A stretch of DNA of 64,000 nt, taken from the NCBI GenBank assembly GCA_005768725.1, contig VAFM01000001.1:682001-746000 (forward strand), given 5' to 3'. The notes below the pieces were generated by a model. It was given only the letters and a program-made list of their open reading frames with translations, searched no databases and was not told the origin of the DNA. Source of the DNA: Blastochloris viridis (GTDB lineage: Bacteria; Pseudomonadota; Alphaproteobacteria; UBA2136; UBA6156). Shown here in pieces: positions 1 through 7,642 of the stretch (position 1 is its first letter; the number at the start of each line of letters is the position of its first letter). The translations under genes were made by a program, and so were the position numbers.

Positions 1-39
1 GCCCGTCCAGCCGCAGTCCATACATTCCAGCATCAGCAT
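1..39 (-). CDS. Start of a gene running off the left edge, possible zinc-ribbon protein
   Basis: Only 13 codons are in the window. They begin at an ATG preceded by a GAGGG ribosome-binding site about 8 bases upstream and read MLMLECMDCGWTG. The CxxCGW pair is the first half of a typical zinc ribbon. The gene follows the 162-residue gene by about 19 bases on the same strand, so it probably belongs to the same mobile-element operon. The rest of the protein is outside the window, so this is suggestive only; a second in-frame ATG two codons later could also be the start. Confidence 0.35.
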   Translation of the reverse strand, partial: MLMLECMDCGWTG

Positions 40-57
40 TTCTCAGCCCTCTATTTT

Positions 58-546
58 TTATCGCTGTTCTGCCTCAGCCTTGCGGCCCGCTTCATAGGCA
101 GCCTCTAAGGCAGCCTTAACGCCCCAAACCGGTACCTCGTGGAAATCCAGCCCATCCGAATTGCGGGTGACCAGCGTCTCAATGCCAAGGTGACACTCGG
201 CCAGCAGGCTAAACAGTTCATTCTTGCTCATCGGCGCCTTGTAGGGAAAGACCTTGCCCGTCACTTCGTGGATGGACTTTTCGTAGCTGCTGCGCCACCC
301 TTTTTCGGCCATCCGCAATTTCAAGTGTCTCGTGATGTTGTCCTCGGTCATCGTGCCACGGATATTGCTCAGTTCGTCGGCCAGATGGCGACCAAAGCGG
401 GCATCCAGCACATCGCGGGTTTGTTCAGCCGTCAGGTTAAACTCCGTCATCAAAAAGCGGCTGACCGCCTCCCAGGTCATCTGGGGGTTGTAATCGTTAT
501 GGATGCTTGTCCCCCAAAGTCCCCACTCTTGGTTGTTGGTTGGCAA
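58..546 (-). CDS. Hypothetical protein of the mobile element (162 residues)
   Basis: A 162-residue soluble, charged protein that I do not recognise. It has no signal peptide, no membrane segment and no obvious enzymatic motif. Aromatic residues are common near the N-terminus (EWGLWGT, MTWEAV) and the C-terminus is an Ala/Glu-rich helix. It is co-directional with the primase/helicase and DUF6362 genes and lies about 110 AT-rich bases downstream of the latter. Its coding character resembles the rest of the element. The function is unknown; a role in element maintenance is inferred only from position. Confidence 0.6.
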   Translation of the reverse strand: MPTNNQEWGLWGTSIHNDYNPQMTWEAVSRFLMTEFNLTAEQTRDVLDARFGRHLADELSNIRGTMTEDNITRHLKLRMAEKGWRSSYEKSIHEVTGKVFPYKAPMSKNELFSLLAECHLGIETLVTRNSDGLDFHEVPVWGVKAALEAAYEAGRKAEAEQR

Positions 547-657
547 AATATTAACTTTTTCAATTACTTAACTCCTTGTTTGTAATGATGTGCATGGCTT
601 CCATTCCGGGCTTTATCAAGTCAATAAGCATAAGAATTTATTATCTTTTTTCTTGAT

Positions 658-1032
658 TTAAGAGGCTTTAGAAGCGATACGCGCCAGCGCCTTTTGGTAG
701 CGTTCCCACGCCTTGGTGCGTCCCACACCCAAGCGGCTGCAGATGATCTTCCAGCGCACACGCTCGGCCCGCATCCATACCAGCCGACGCTCTTCCGGCT
801 CCAGCCATTTCAGCCAGACGAAAAGCACCTCATCCATCCGGTCGATCTCATCCGGCATGGGCGGCCCTAGACGGAACGGGCGCTTCTCCATCTGGAGGAT
901 TTCCAGCGGATCGCGTTTGAGGGTCGGCCAGAAGCTGGCATAGCCCCTCGCCTTCTCATCGGGCAAACGGCGCAGCGTCCGCACAGCCTCCTTGATTCGT
1001 TCTTCGACGTGCTGTTCGGTTAATCCGCCCAT
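658..1032 (-). CDS. DUF6362-like protein (124 residues)
   Basis: The start at MGGLTEQHVEER is chosen because an AGGAGAAA ribosome-binding site precedes it; the much longer open frame upstream antisense-overlaps the primase gene. The protein has an amphipathic helical N-terminus, a central segment with WPTLKRDP, and a C-terminal helix-turn-helix-like stretch (ICSRLGVGRTKAWERY) that could bind DNA. It resembles the DUF6362 family that accompanies Toprim/AAA helicase genes in alphaproteobacterial integrated elements; this family call is from memory. The C-terminal half looks like a sigma region 4-type HTH, so a regulatory role is plausible but unproven. Confidence 0.6.
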   Translation of the reverse strand: MGGLTEQHVEERIKEAVRTLRRLPDEKARGYASFWPTLKRDPLEILQMEKRPFRLGPPMPDEIDRMDEVLFVWLKWLEPEERRLVWMRAERVRWKIICSRLGVGRTKAWERYQKALARIASKAS

Positions 1033-1337
1033 GCGCTTTTCTCCTGTTGTTGCTGATTGAGGGAAACTTGAAATGATGGAGCGGAAGGTGTGCCCGGCAT
1101 CCGGCCGGGGTACACCTCTCCGTAGGAGTAGGGAATTTTCCAACTTTCCAACTTGGGGAAACCAAGCTGGCGGCGGCATAGCGGAAGTTGGAAAGTTGGA
1201 AATCCAGTTGGTAAAATTTCCAACTTGAAACCACGGCACAGCCCTTGCTGGCCTTGGGAATAGCGCAGTTGGAAAGTTGGCAAAGCCCTTTCCAACTTTC
1301 CCGCAATGGCGATATCGCTTCCAACTTGACGGCTCAT
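1020..1337 (-). CDS. Possible 105-codon ORF across the repeat cluster
   Basis: The ATG overlaps the TGA of the primase/helicase gene (ATGA) and has a GGAGGGAG ribosome-binding site. The frame ends 13 bases inside the DUF6362 gene. Both facts favour translational coupling. Against it, the predicted protein is low in complexity, with recurring T-F-Q-L and E-S-W-K pieces that simply reflect the AAGTTGGAA DNA repeats beneath it. It may be a real but fast-changing protein, or a DNA-level repeat region that happens to be open. I recognise no domain. Confidence 0.3.
   Translation of the reverse strand: MSRQVGSDIAIAGKLERALPTFQLRYSQGQQGLCRGFKLEILPTGFPTFQLPLCRRQLGFPKLESWKIPYSYGEVYPGRMPGTPSAPSFQVSLNQQQQEKSAWAD
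1138..1327. repeat. Cluster of AAGTTGGAA / TTCCAACTT repeats, iteron-like
   Basis: Within 190 bases the 9-mer TTCCAACTT or its complement (some copies partial) occurs at 1138, 1146 (overlapping), 1183-1202 (two overlapping copies, opposite orientation), 1218, 1267-1280, 1290 and 1319. Some copies are tandem, sharing TT, and some are inverted. The cluster lies between the primase/helicase gene and the DUF6362 gene of the mobile element. Clustered short repeats beside a replication gene are typical of iterons or an origin, but this is inference. Confidence 0.55.
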
Positions 1338-3463
1338 GCTCCCTCCTCGCTGGCATGCCAGAGATAGGGATTCTCCACGGGCAGGACTTCCCCGCTGGCG
1401 GCATCCTTCTGGTGTGTCGGCAAGAGTGGTTGCTCCGGCGTGCGGAAGAACATGCCCTCCACACAGAGGTGGCCGAACCGCGTGCGGCCGGGGCTGCCGA
1501 TGCCATACGCCTCGGCTGATTTGAAGAATTTGACCTGTCCCTGCGTCGCCAGCACTTCCAGCCGGTTGCGGATGGTCTTTTCCCCACCCAGGCCGAATTT
1601 GTTCTCGAAGGCCTCGGCAAACTGCCGTGTGTTATAGACACGCCCCTTGGCCGCCTCGTCGGCAATCAGCTGCACGATGGCGTCCTTGCGGCGAGAGCGT
1701 TCCGCATCAAGGCGGCTGCCATACTCCTTCATCACCAGCCGTGTCGGCGCCACCGGCAGCTCCTGCCAACGTCCTTCCTGTTTGCTAACGGCCTTATCAG
1801 GCAACTCCGGCCCGTTCCGCAGTTCAAACATTACCCTGCGCTCCGACGCACTTTCATCAGGCCGGAGCAGCAGCATGCCACTGGTATAGAAGCTCCGCAG
1901 GCTTCCGGCGCCGCTGAAGAACTGAAACGGATCTTCCTCGATCTGCCGCTTACCCGCCTTGCGGATGTGGTGGGTCAGGATGATGCCGGCCACGGGGTTC
2001 ACCATCCGGCGCAGGACTTCCACGCGCTCCTGCAGGAAGAACATCATCGCGTTGTTGTCGTTTTCGCCCCCGCCATCAGGCCCGCCGTCGAACACGTTGC
2101 GGATGGGGTCGATGGCGATTATGTCGGGTGGGTGAGTGGTAAACCGCTGGCGGATAGCTTCAGCCACGCGGCGGACACCATGTTCGTCCAGCATTAGATG
2201 CACCTGTGGCGTAATAAAGAAGTTCTCGCGCAGCATCACCTGCGCTTCCCGCGGCAAACCAAGGCCATGCACCCGTTCGCGCAGGTAGTCGTATTGCACC
2301 TCTGCCTGCAGGTAGAACACCCGCAGCGGCGCGGGCGGGCTCAGGCCAAGGAAGGACTGACCGGCGGCCATATGCGCCAACATCGCCATCAGGAAGTCAC
2401 TCTTCCCGACCTTGGGCGCCCCACCGAATACCAGCAATCCACCCGGCGTCAGCAGCCGCGGCGCGATGATGTCGGCGGGCATGGGCGAGGTATCGTCCAG
2501 CAAATCGCCAAAGCTAAAGGATGGCAAAATCTTCGGCTCTTCCCGTATAACCACGCGCTCGGCGGTGGCGAGGTAATGCCGCACATCAAACCCCTCGGCC
2601 ACGGCATCGGCGCCATCCCATTTCTCCGGGCGACCGGCGGGCGGTTTCAGAATCTCGACCTTTCGGGCTCCCGCCTTGGCAATCACACTTGCCACGCGCT
2701 TGGCATAGTCCTCGCCATCCGCATCGTTGTCCGGCCAGATCAACACATGCTTGCCCGCCAGCGGCGTCCAGTCGGTCTTGTCGATGATGCCACCCGCACC
2801 ATTCATGGCCGTTGTGGCACAGACTCCCATGCCCATCAGCGCAAAGGCTGTTTTCTCGCCCTCGGCCAGCACCACTTCCGTTGCCTCCCGCAACCCCGGT
2901 AGGTTGAACAGAGGACGCGGCGCCTCCGGCCATGCCATCTTGCCGCGCACCACATCCCACGGCTGGAACACCTTGCGCTGCCCCGGAGGGTCAAAACGAT
3001 ACACAGTACAAAGCAGTTCACCCTCTGCCGACAGGTAATCCCAACGGCCCGTCACCGGGCCCAAATCTTTCCGTACGCGTTGCTGGGGGCGTGGCTGGGT
3101 ATTGGCGTCTGGTTGGCGGGGCACCCCCAGCCACTGCCGTACATCCTTCATCAGTTCGGGAAAGCCCGCCTTGGCATCAATCCCTCTCACCAACGCCCAT
3201 AAGGCGAGGATGTCCCCGCCCTCGCCGGTGGCGAAATCATGCCATAGCCCCGCCTTGCTGCCGTTCAACTCCAGCACCATGCTTTCGCCGCGGCTGCCCT
3301 GGATGTCACCGATGTAAAACTTGCCATGGCGTATCACCCCATGGGGTAATAGATGCTTCAGCACCGCAGGCAGTTGATGGAGCAACCGCTCCTTAAGCTC
3401 CGCCGTCTGCTGACGGTAGTCCACCCGCAGCGGCACGACCTTCGGGGTGTCGGGCCCGGTCAC
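1334..3463 (-). CDS. Toprim plus RecA-like primase/helicase of the mobile element
   Basis: A 709-residue protein. The N-terminal 150 residues look like a primase-associated region. A Toprim-like fold follows at about 195-270 (LAEGEKTA, then WPDNDADGE, the acidic metal-binding motifs). A RecA/RepA-type AAA domain spans about 320-560, with Walker A GGAPKVGKS, a Walker B-like IIAIDP, and a downstream LTHH sensor-like motif. The C-terminal 150 residues are probably a winged-helix or linker region. The arrangement matches phage- and plasmid-type primase-helicases, which would unwind and prime the element's DNA. It overlaps the preceding 63-residue gene by ATGA, so the two are coupled. The iteron-like cluster lies immediately downstream. 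Confidence 0.8.
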   Translation of the reverse strand: MTGPDTPKVVPLRVDYRQQTAELKERLLHQLPAVLKHLLPHGVIRHGKFYIGDIQGSRGESMVLELNGSKAGLWHDFATGEGGDILALWALVRGIDAKAGFPELMKDVRQWLGVPRQPDANTQPRPQQRVRKDLGPVTGRWDYLSAEGELLCTVYRFDPPGQRKVFQPWDVVRGKMAWPEAPRPLFNLPGLREATEVVLAEGEKTAFALMGMGVCATTAMNGAGGIIDKTDWTPLAGKHVLIWPDNDADGEDYAKRVASVIAKAGARKVEILKPPAGRPEKWDGADAVAEGFDVRHYLATAERVVIREEPKILPSFSFGDLLDDTSPMPADIIAPRLLTPGGLLVFGGAPKVGKSDFLMAMLAHMAAGQSFLGLSPPAPLRVFYLQAEVQYDYLRERVHGLGLPREAQVMLRENFFITPQVHLMLDEHGVRRVAEAIRQRFTTHPPDIIAIDPIRNVFDGGPDGGGENDNNAMMFFLQERVEVLRRMVNPVAGIILTHHIRKAGKRQIEEDPFQFFSGAGSLRSFYTSGMLLLRPDESASERRVMFELRNGPELPDKAVSKQEGRWQELPVAPTRLVMKEYGSRLDAERSRRKDAIVQLIADEAAKGRVYNTRQFAEAFENKFGLGGEKTIRNRLEVLATQGQVKFFKSAEAYGIGSPGRTRFGHLCVEGMFFRTPEQPLLPTHQKDAASGEVLPVENPYLWHASEEGA

Positions 3464-3651
3464 GCAGGTTCTCCACCACCTGCCTTCAGCCTCAAAATTC
3501 CTTCCAGCCAGTTGTAGACCCGTACTGCCATCCGGGCTTCGGCCTCCACCTGCCGGAGCAGTTGTTCCAGTTCGCTCCGGTCTTTGGCTGCCAGCACCTC
3601 GTAGGGCATCGCATAGACCACGATGTAAACCGGCTTTTGTTGTTCGCTCAT
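3460..3651 (-). CDS. Small hypothetical protein (63 residues) coupled to the primase
   Basis: It begins with MSEQQKPVYIVVYAMP and continues as a charged helix (SELEQLLRQVEAEAR). Its stop overlaps the primase/helicase start (ATGA), and it sits 12 bases downstream of the sigma-like gene, so all three are probably one operon. No family recognised. Coupling and a consistent frame make it a likely real gene; a co-factor of the helicase is possible but only inferred. Confidence 0.55.
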   Translation of the reverse strand: MSEQQKPVYIVVYAMPYEVLAAKDRSELEQLLRQVEAEARMAVRVYNWLEGILRLKAGGGEPA

Positions 3652-3663
3652 GCGCCCGTCTCC

Positions 3664-4320
3664 TTATTCTTCTGTCCCCTCATTTCTTGACTTGGTGGTT
3701 TCTTCGGAATGTGACGAAGCCGATTCAAAATAATTTTCCAGCCCGGCTTCCCGCATGCGTTTACGCAGCACGGCCACGGTGCTGCTGATTGTTGTACGGG
3801 GGATACCGGTGCGCTGGGATATTTCGCTGGGGTTTTCGTATTTCAGCCATTCGCAAATCTGCCGCTGACGTTCGGGAAGGCTCTCGACCACCTTCCGCAC
3901 ATCCGCCTCCATGTCGAGGTTGGCATGGTTCCACTTGTAGAAAGCATCGCCCCACAGCCCCTCCTCGCTTTGGACGACATCAATCAGGTAAGCATCCTTG
4001 TCGCCCCCTTCCCCATCGATTTGCACGGCCTCATGAAAAGAAAAGGGCCTAACGCGGCCCCCTCTCTTCTGTGCTTCAGCTTCCAATATCAGCCCCTTGG
4101 CTCGTCGCTGGATCATGATGAAGACGTGCTGTTTCCATTCCGATTTGGTCGGATCGTACTTGGGCATATCCACGAGAAAATGCAGGATCAGCTCCTGCTC
4201 GATGTCCTCGTAATCGGCGGGGCCGAAGCAGGGGTGTTTGTAACTTAGGATGCGTGCATAATGACGCGCACAAGAAAGGGCATAGGAATCTATGCCCTGG
4301 TATCGGTTCTTCGATTGCAT
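3664..4320 (-). CDS. Sigma-70-family-like protein of the mobile element
   Basis: The start is taken at MQSKNRYQG because a GGAGAA ribosome-binding site lies just upstream, giving 218 residues instead of 235. Residues about 25-90 resemble sigma region 2 (YEDIEQELILHFL, then KSEWKQHVFIMIQRRAKG). Residues about 145-200 resemble region 4, with LPERQRQICEWL followed by a helix-turn-helix (SEISQRTGIPRTTISS). The protein would direct RNA polymerase to element promoters, or serve as a DNA-binding regulator. It is the first gene of the lower transcription unit, after the terminator at 4471-4512. The Ser/Glu-rich C-terminal tail is unusual. Confidence 0.7.
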   Translation of the reverse strand: MQSKNRYQGIDSYALSCARHYARILSYKHPCFGPADYEDIEQELILHFLVDMPKYDPTKSEWKQHVFIMIQRRAKGLILEAEAQKRGGRVRPFSFHEAVQIDGEGGDKDAYLIDVVQSEEGLWGDAFYKWNHANLDMEADVRKVVESLPERQRQICEWLKYENPSEISQRTGIPRTTISSTVAVLRKRMREAGLENYFESASSHSEETTKSRNEGTEE

Positions 4321-4470
4321 GGGAGTTCTCCGCGTTGCGGACGCTTCATTGCGCCCACAACCGACATGCAACCTTTAGTTGTATTTACAAAATTATTTTT
4401 CCTTTACTTACCAAATGGTTAGAAAGAATTGAATACATTAAATATTTGGTTAAAAAGGAAATAGCGAATA

Positions 4471-4512
4471 CAAAAAAAATCGCAGGGACAACGCTTAGTT
4501 GTTCCTGCGATT
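4471..4512 (-). terminator. Strong intrinsic terminator behind the recombinase genes
   Basis: A near-perfect 15-base inverted repeat (AATCGCAGG...CCTGCGATT with an inner AACAAC/GTTGTT) with a 5-base loop, followed on the minus strand by eight T residues. It separates the recombinase transcription unit from the sigma/primase unit and overlaps the stop of the C-terminal-domain gene. Confidence 0.85.
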
Positions 4513-4908
4513 TGTCTGATGGTATGATGAAGAGGTGAATCCGTAGGCTTTTCGCTGCTCCTCCCAGTTCAACGGCAAGGTCTCCATCACCCTGTAAATC
4601 GAGAACCCGGACGGTTGTCGGCCATCCAGCAACCGCCGAATGATGTAGGGGTCGAGATAGACCAGCCTCAACTGTCGTTGCATCGCCCGCCGGTTTATCC
4701 CTTTGGACTGGGCCATGTGCATTCGCGTCCGGTATTTGCCACTATCCAGCTCGGCCTGCCAATGGAAGGCCGTGGCGATGGTCGTCAGAGCCTTCCTGTC
4801 CAAACAATCATCGATGGGCATATCCAAGTCGGGCGGGGCCAGAACCAACACCCGTCCAGCTATCCGTTTCACCTTGAGGGGCACCGTCACTACAATGGTA
4901 TTCGCCAT
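4495..4908 (-). CDS. Detached C-terminal domain of a large serine recombinase
   Basis: A 137-residue protein matching the far C-terminal region that is fused to the recombinase in many alphaproteobacterial homologues: a VTVPLKVKR-type strand, then a helix-turn-helix region, then IIRRLLDGRQPSGF and LPLNWEEQRKAYGF. Here it is encoded in a different frame and overlaps the recombinase gene by 101 bases. Its ATG has an exact AAGGAG site 8 bases upstream, lying inside the recombinase coding sequence, so it is probably made as a separate subunit. It is likely needed for att-site recognition or directionality, by inference. Confidence 0.7.
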   Translation of the reverse strand: MANTIVVTVPLKVKRIAGRVLVLAPPDLDMPIDDCLDRKALTTIATAFHWQAELDSGKYRTRMHMAQSKGINRRAMQRQLRLVYLDPYIIRRLLDGRQPSGFSIYRVMETLPLNWEEQRKAYGFTSSSYHQTNRRNN

Positions 4909-6250
4909 CTCCTATCTCCTTATTTTCGACAAGTTTCCGCAGAAGTTCTTCCAGCCCGTTGGTGTAAAGGTGGATGCGGGCACCCTGCGGGGTCATTTCC
5001 ACACGCTTCACCAGCAGGCCCACCAACTGGCGCTGTTCGGCTGGGAACAGCTCGTCCCAGACCTTATCCAAGGCCAGCAGGCGGCGACGGATATCCTCTT
5101 CGGACGCGACACCCCCAAGGCTCTGCACCTGCTCCCACACCTCGCTCACCACCTCCGGCTGGCGGATGATGGCCCGAATCTGGCCTATCACCGTTTCCTC
5201 CAAGGATGGCGCCGAGATCGTCCCCACGGTGCAGCCCTTCTTCAAACCACGCTTGACCGCCGAGGAGGTGTAATAACGGTAGAGGCGCCCCTTCTTGCGT
5301 GTAAACGTATGCGTCATAGCCGACCTGCAGCAGCGGCACACAAGCAGGCCGCTCAGGAGATTAGCGCTACTATCACCCAGCTTGCGACCCGGTTTCTTCT
5401 TCACGGACAAGCTGAATAGCTTCTGCACTGCGTCCCATAATTCAGGCTCCACCAGCGGCTGGTGTTCTCCATCGTAATAGGAGCCTTTATGGTGGATTTT
5501 GCCGAGGTAGAGGCGGTTGCGGAGTATCTTGTTCACCGCAGTAACCGTAAACGGCTGCCCTTCCCGCTGGGTGCCCTTCTTGGTTATGAATGTCTTGCTG
5601 GTCGTTCCCCGTTCGTGGAGGTCTTTGACCACCTGCAGGACGGAGTGGGTTTTCGCGTAGCGTTGGTAGATGAAGCGTACCGTTTCGGCCTCGCCCGCAT
5701 TCACCTCCAGCTTGCGGTTGACCACATTGTAGCCGAGCGGCGGGAATCCCCCCATCCACATCCCCTTCTTCTTCGAAGCGGCCACCTTGTCTAGCACGCG
5801 CTCCCGCGAGTTTTCCCGTTCGAACTGGGCGAAGCTCAGGATGATGTTCAGGTGCAACCGCCCGATGGCACTGGCGGTGCTGAACTGCTCGGTCACAGAG
5901 GTGAAGCTGGCGCCATGCTCTTCGAAGACTCCGGCCATCTTGGCAAAATCCATTAGGGAGCGGGACAGGCGGTCAATCTTATACACCACCACCATCTGCA
6001 CCTTGCCGGACTTCACATCCTCCAGCAGCCGCTGCAACGCAGGGCGTTCCATATTACCGCCGGAATAAGCTCCGTCATCGTACCTGTCCTGCACCAGCAT
6101 CCAGCCGGCATGCATCTGGGAACGGATATACGCCTCGCCCGCATCGCGCTGGGCGTCCAGCGAGTTATATTCCATCTCCAACCCCTCCTCCGTGGATTTG
6201 CGGGTGTAGATGGCGCAGCGTATCATCGGGGTGATTGGAGAAACCTTCAT
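4808..6250 (-). CDS. Large serine recombinase (site-specific integrase)
   Basis: A 480-residue member of the resolvase/invertase superfamily. The catalytic domain is at about 10-155, with the nucleophile at Ser19 in IYTRKS and arginines in YKIDRLSRS and the RENSRER helix. A recombinase domain follows (KKKGMWMGG to LRNRLYLGKI). A zinc ribbon with CRCCRSAM is at about 330-370, with a partner Cys in KKGCTVG. It would integrate and excise the element by a concerted four-strand break. The reading frame leaves family homology near residue 447 and ends in an unrelated tail, because the usual C-terminal domain is now the overlapping gene at 4495-4908. Its start overlaps the DUF2924 stop (TAATG). Confidence 0.9.
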   Translation of the reverse strand: MKVSPITPMIRCAIYTRKSTEEGLEMEYNSLDAQRDAGEAYIRSQMHAGWMLVQDRYDDGAYSGGNMERPALQRLLEDVKSGKVQMVVVYKIDRLSRSLMDFAKMAGVFEEHGASFTSVTEQFSTASAIGRLHLNIILSFAQFERENSRERVLDKVAASKKKGMWMGGFPPLGYNVVNRKLEVNAGEAETVRFIYQRYAKTHSVLQVVKDLHERGTTSKTFITKKGTQREGQPFTVTAVNKILRNRLYLGKIHHKGSYYDGEHQPLVEPELWDAVQKLFSLSVKKKPGRKLGDSSANLLSGLLVCRCCRSAMTHTFTRKKGRLYRYYTSSAVKRGLKKGCTVGTISAPSLEETVIGQIRAIIRQPEVVSEVWEQVQSLGGVASEEDIRRRLLALDKVWDELFPAEQRQLVGLLVKRVEMTPQGARIHLYTNGLEELLRKLVENKEIGDGEYHCSDGAPQGETDSWTGVGSGPARLGYAHR

Positions 6251-6693
6251 TAGCGTTCTCCGGCTTTCTTGGCCCGCACCAATCCGAAGAACATCGGGCC
6301 GGAGCAGTGATTGCCTGTAATGGTCTTGGCCACATCGCTCAGGCTGCGGTATTGCACCTGTCGGTATTCAAACCCGCGATGCAGCACCTGCACGCGATGC
6401 TCCTCTCCCTTGTACAGCCGGACGAGAATCGTACCGGGCAACGGGCGGTTGATTCCGTCCTCCCTTTTATTGAGACGCTCCGCTTCATCCACATATGCCT
6501 TCAAGCGCTGTTGGCTCTGGTCATCCAGCCCACCGTACTTCCGTACCTGCAGTTGGTGGGCAATCCGCTGGATCATGAATTCCCGATTCTGCTTGACGGG
6601 CACATCCTCTTGGAAGGCCTCCTTCCAAGCCTCCCGCAAATCCCTAACGCTCATTGTCGGGAGCCGGGATATTTGAACAGCAACATTAGTCAT
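6250..6693 (-). CDS. DUF2924 domain protein
   Basis: A 147-residue protein with the DUF2924 pattern: an N-terminal helical segment (LRERW-like, here VRDLREAWKEAF), REFMIQRIAHQLQ, then a beta-rich C-terminal part (PGTILVRLYKGEEHRVQVL, FEYRQVQYRSLSDVAKTITG, ending in FFGL). DUF2924 genes nearly always sit immediately upstream of this type of large serine recombinase in alphaproteobacteria, and here they are coupled by TAATG. The C-terminal module resembles small DNA-interaction domains; a recombination accessory (directionality) role is plausible but untested. Confidence 0.85.
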   Translation of the reverse strand: MTNVAVQISRLPTMSVRDLREAWKEAFQEDVPVKQNREFMIQRIAHQLQVRKYGGLDDQSQQRLKAYVDEAERLNKREDGINRPLPGTILVRLYKGEEHRVQVLHRGFEYRQVQYRSLSDVAKTITGNHCSGPMFFGLVRAKKAGER

Positions 6694-6894
6694 TTACTTC
6701 CCCTTTGTTTTCAATTTTTTAAGTTGTTCCAACGAATGCTTCGAAGGGGAATGAAGTCCAGTCCTATATCTCTGTTTTGCCACCTGTTCACGCGACGCCA
6801 AACGCACCACGCCCAGCGCCAAGAGCCGCGCAATTGCAGCCACGCGCTCATGTCCGGCCATCTCCGGTTTTTGTATCTTGCGTGGTCTTGGCAT
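6694..6894 (-). CDS. Small basic protein upstream of DUF2924 (66 residues)
   Basis: The start at MPRPRKIQKPEMAGHERVA is supported by a GAGGAGGA site 6 bases upstream; the open frame extends 35 codons further without such a site. The protein is strongly basic with one central helix (RVAAIARLLALGVVRLASR). Similar short ORFs precede DUF2924/recombinase pairs in related islands. It is the first gene of the recombinase transcription unit. Function unknown, DNA binding likely from charge. Confidence 0.55.
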   Translation of the reverse strand: MPRPRKIQKPEMAGHERVAAIARLLALGVVRLASREQVAKQRYRTGLHSPSKHSLEQLKKLKTKGK

Positions 6895-7140
6895 GATGTC
6901 CTCCTCTTCGATATGAGGCGGTTTTCCGCCCCTATTTATCGACTTGAGGAAGCGCGCGGAAAGTGACGGCGATTTCCGAAAATAGTTTTTGGGTGCCACT
7001 CTTATTTTCCAAATTGCGCGGCGTAAGAGTTTGAAACCTAAAGGCTGCGAAATTGACTAACGTCCACCCCCTAGAGAGAAAACCCCAGGGGAGAGCTAAA
7101 CGGAGCATGAACGGGGGTGTGAAAACATACCTAGAAACGC
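6895..7140. other. Intergenic end of the mobile element
   Basis: About 245 bases without a convincing gene between the first element gene and the terminator of the tRNA pair. It should contain the promoter for the recombinase unit and perhaps one attachment site. The other element end is outside the window, so no direct repeat could be identified. Confidence 0.4.
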
Positions 7141-7163
7141 AAAAAAGCCCGCCGTGGGCGGGC
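7141..7163 (-). terminator. Terminator of the tRNA-Asp/tRNA-Val transcript
   Basis: GCCCGCC/GGCGGGC hairpin followed by six T residues on the minus strand, 38 bases after tRNA-Val. Confidence 0.85.
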
Positions 7164-7200
7164 CTTTCTGCAACCTAGGGTTAGGTTTGAAACAAACTTA

Positions 7201-7275
7201 TGGTGGGCGATGAGAGATTCGAACTCCCGACCCGCTGCGTGTAAAGCAGCCGCTCTACCGCTGAGCTAATCGCCC
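7201..7275 (-). tRNA. tRNA-Val (anticodon TAC)
   Basis: Complete cloverleaf with encoded CCA. The acceptor stem GGGCGAT pairs at both ends, the anticodon loop is CTTTACA giving TAC, and the T-loop is TTCGAAT. It is co-transcribed with tRNA-Asp 52 bases upstream. Confidence 0.97.
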
Positions 7276-7327
7276 GGATGGACCGGTTTGCCTGGTATCC
7301 AATCTTCTCCACGGTAAGGAGAAAATC

Positions 7328-7404
7328 TGGCGGAAGCGACGGGACTCGAACCCGCGACCCTCGGCGTGACAAGCCGATACTCTAACCAACTGAGCTACGC
7401 CTCC
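7328..7404 (-). tRNA. tRNA-Asp (anticodon GTC)
   Basis: A 77-base cloverleaf with encoded CCA. Acceptor GGAGGCG pairs with CGCTTCC, the anticodon loop is CTTGTCA and the T-loop is TTCGAGT. The Asp-Val tRNA pair downstream of hup and lon is a common alphaproteobacterial arrangement. Confidence 0.97.
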
Positions 7405-7420
7405 GCTGCCAGACGGGTGG

Positions 7421-7449
7421 GTTATAGGGGCTTGCTGGCGCCCCGTCAA
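7421..7449 (-). promoter_or_regulatory. Promoter of tRNA-Asp/tRNA-Val
   Basis: TTGACG, a 17-base spacer, and TATAAC, ending 16 bases upstream of the mature tRNA-Asp 5' end. Confidence 0.8.
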
Positions 7450-7642
7450 CGGGAAAAATGCATGAATCGCGCAAAAAGGCATCGTCCGCGCCTATCTCCT
7501 ACCTTACCAAGGGGTCTTTCCGTCTCGCATTGATCTGGGTTGAAGGTTGATGGAACAGCTCCCACTCCGTAGCATTGAGGTGTTGTAACACACGACGATC
7601 TGAATGCTCCGTTTCTCCCTGTAACTCTTTTTTGGAGGTCTC

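Noticed and set aside
1033..1665. Extension of the DUF6362 frame upstream of 1032
   Set aside because: It overlaps the primase gene's C-terminus and the repeat cluster, and has no homology; the AGGAGAAA site supports the start at 1032.
6895..7275. Attachment site of the mobile element at the tRNA-Val 3' end
   Set aside because: The tRNA is complete and no duplicated 3' segment is seen; the other element end is beyond the window, and serine recombinases rarely use tRNA genes.
7181..7482. Short minus-strand ORFs across the tRNA-Val/tRNA-Asp region
   Set aside because: They are translations of the tRNA genes themselves.
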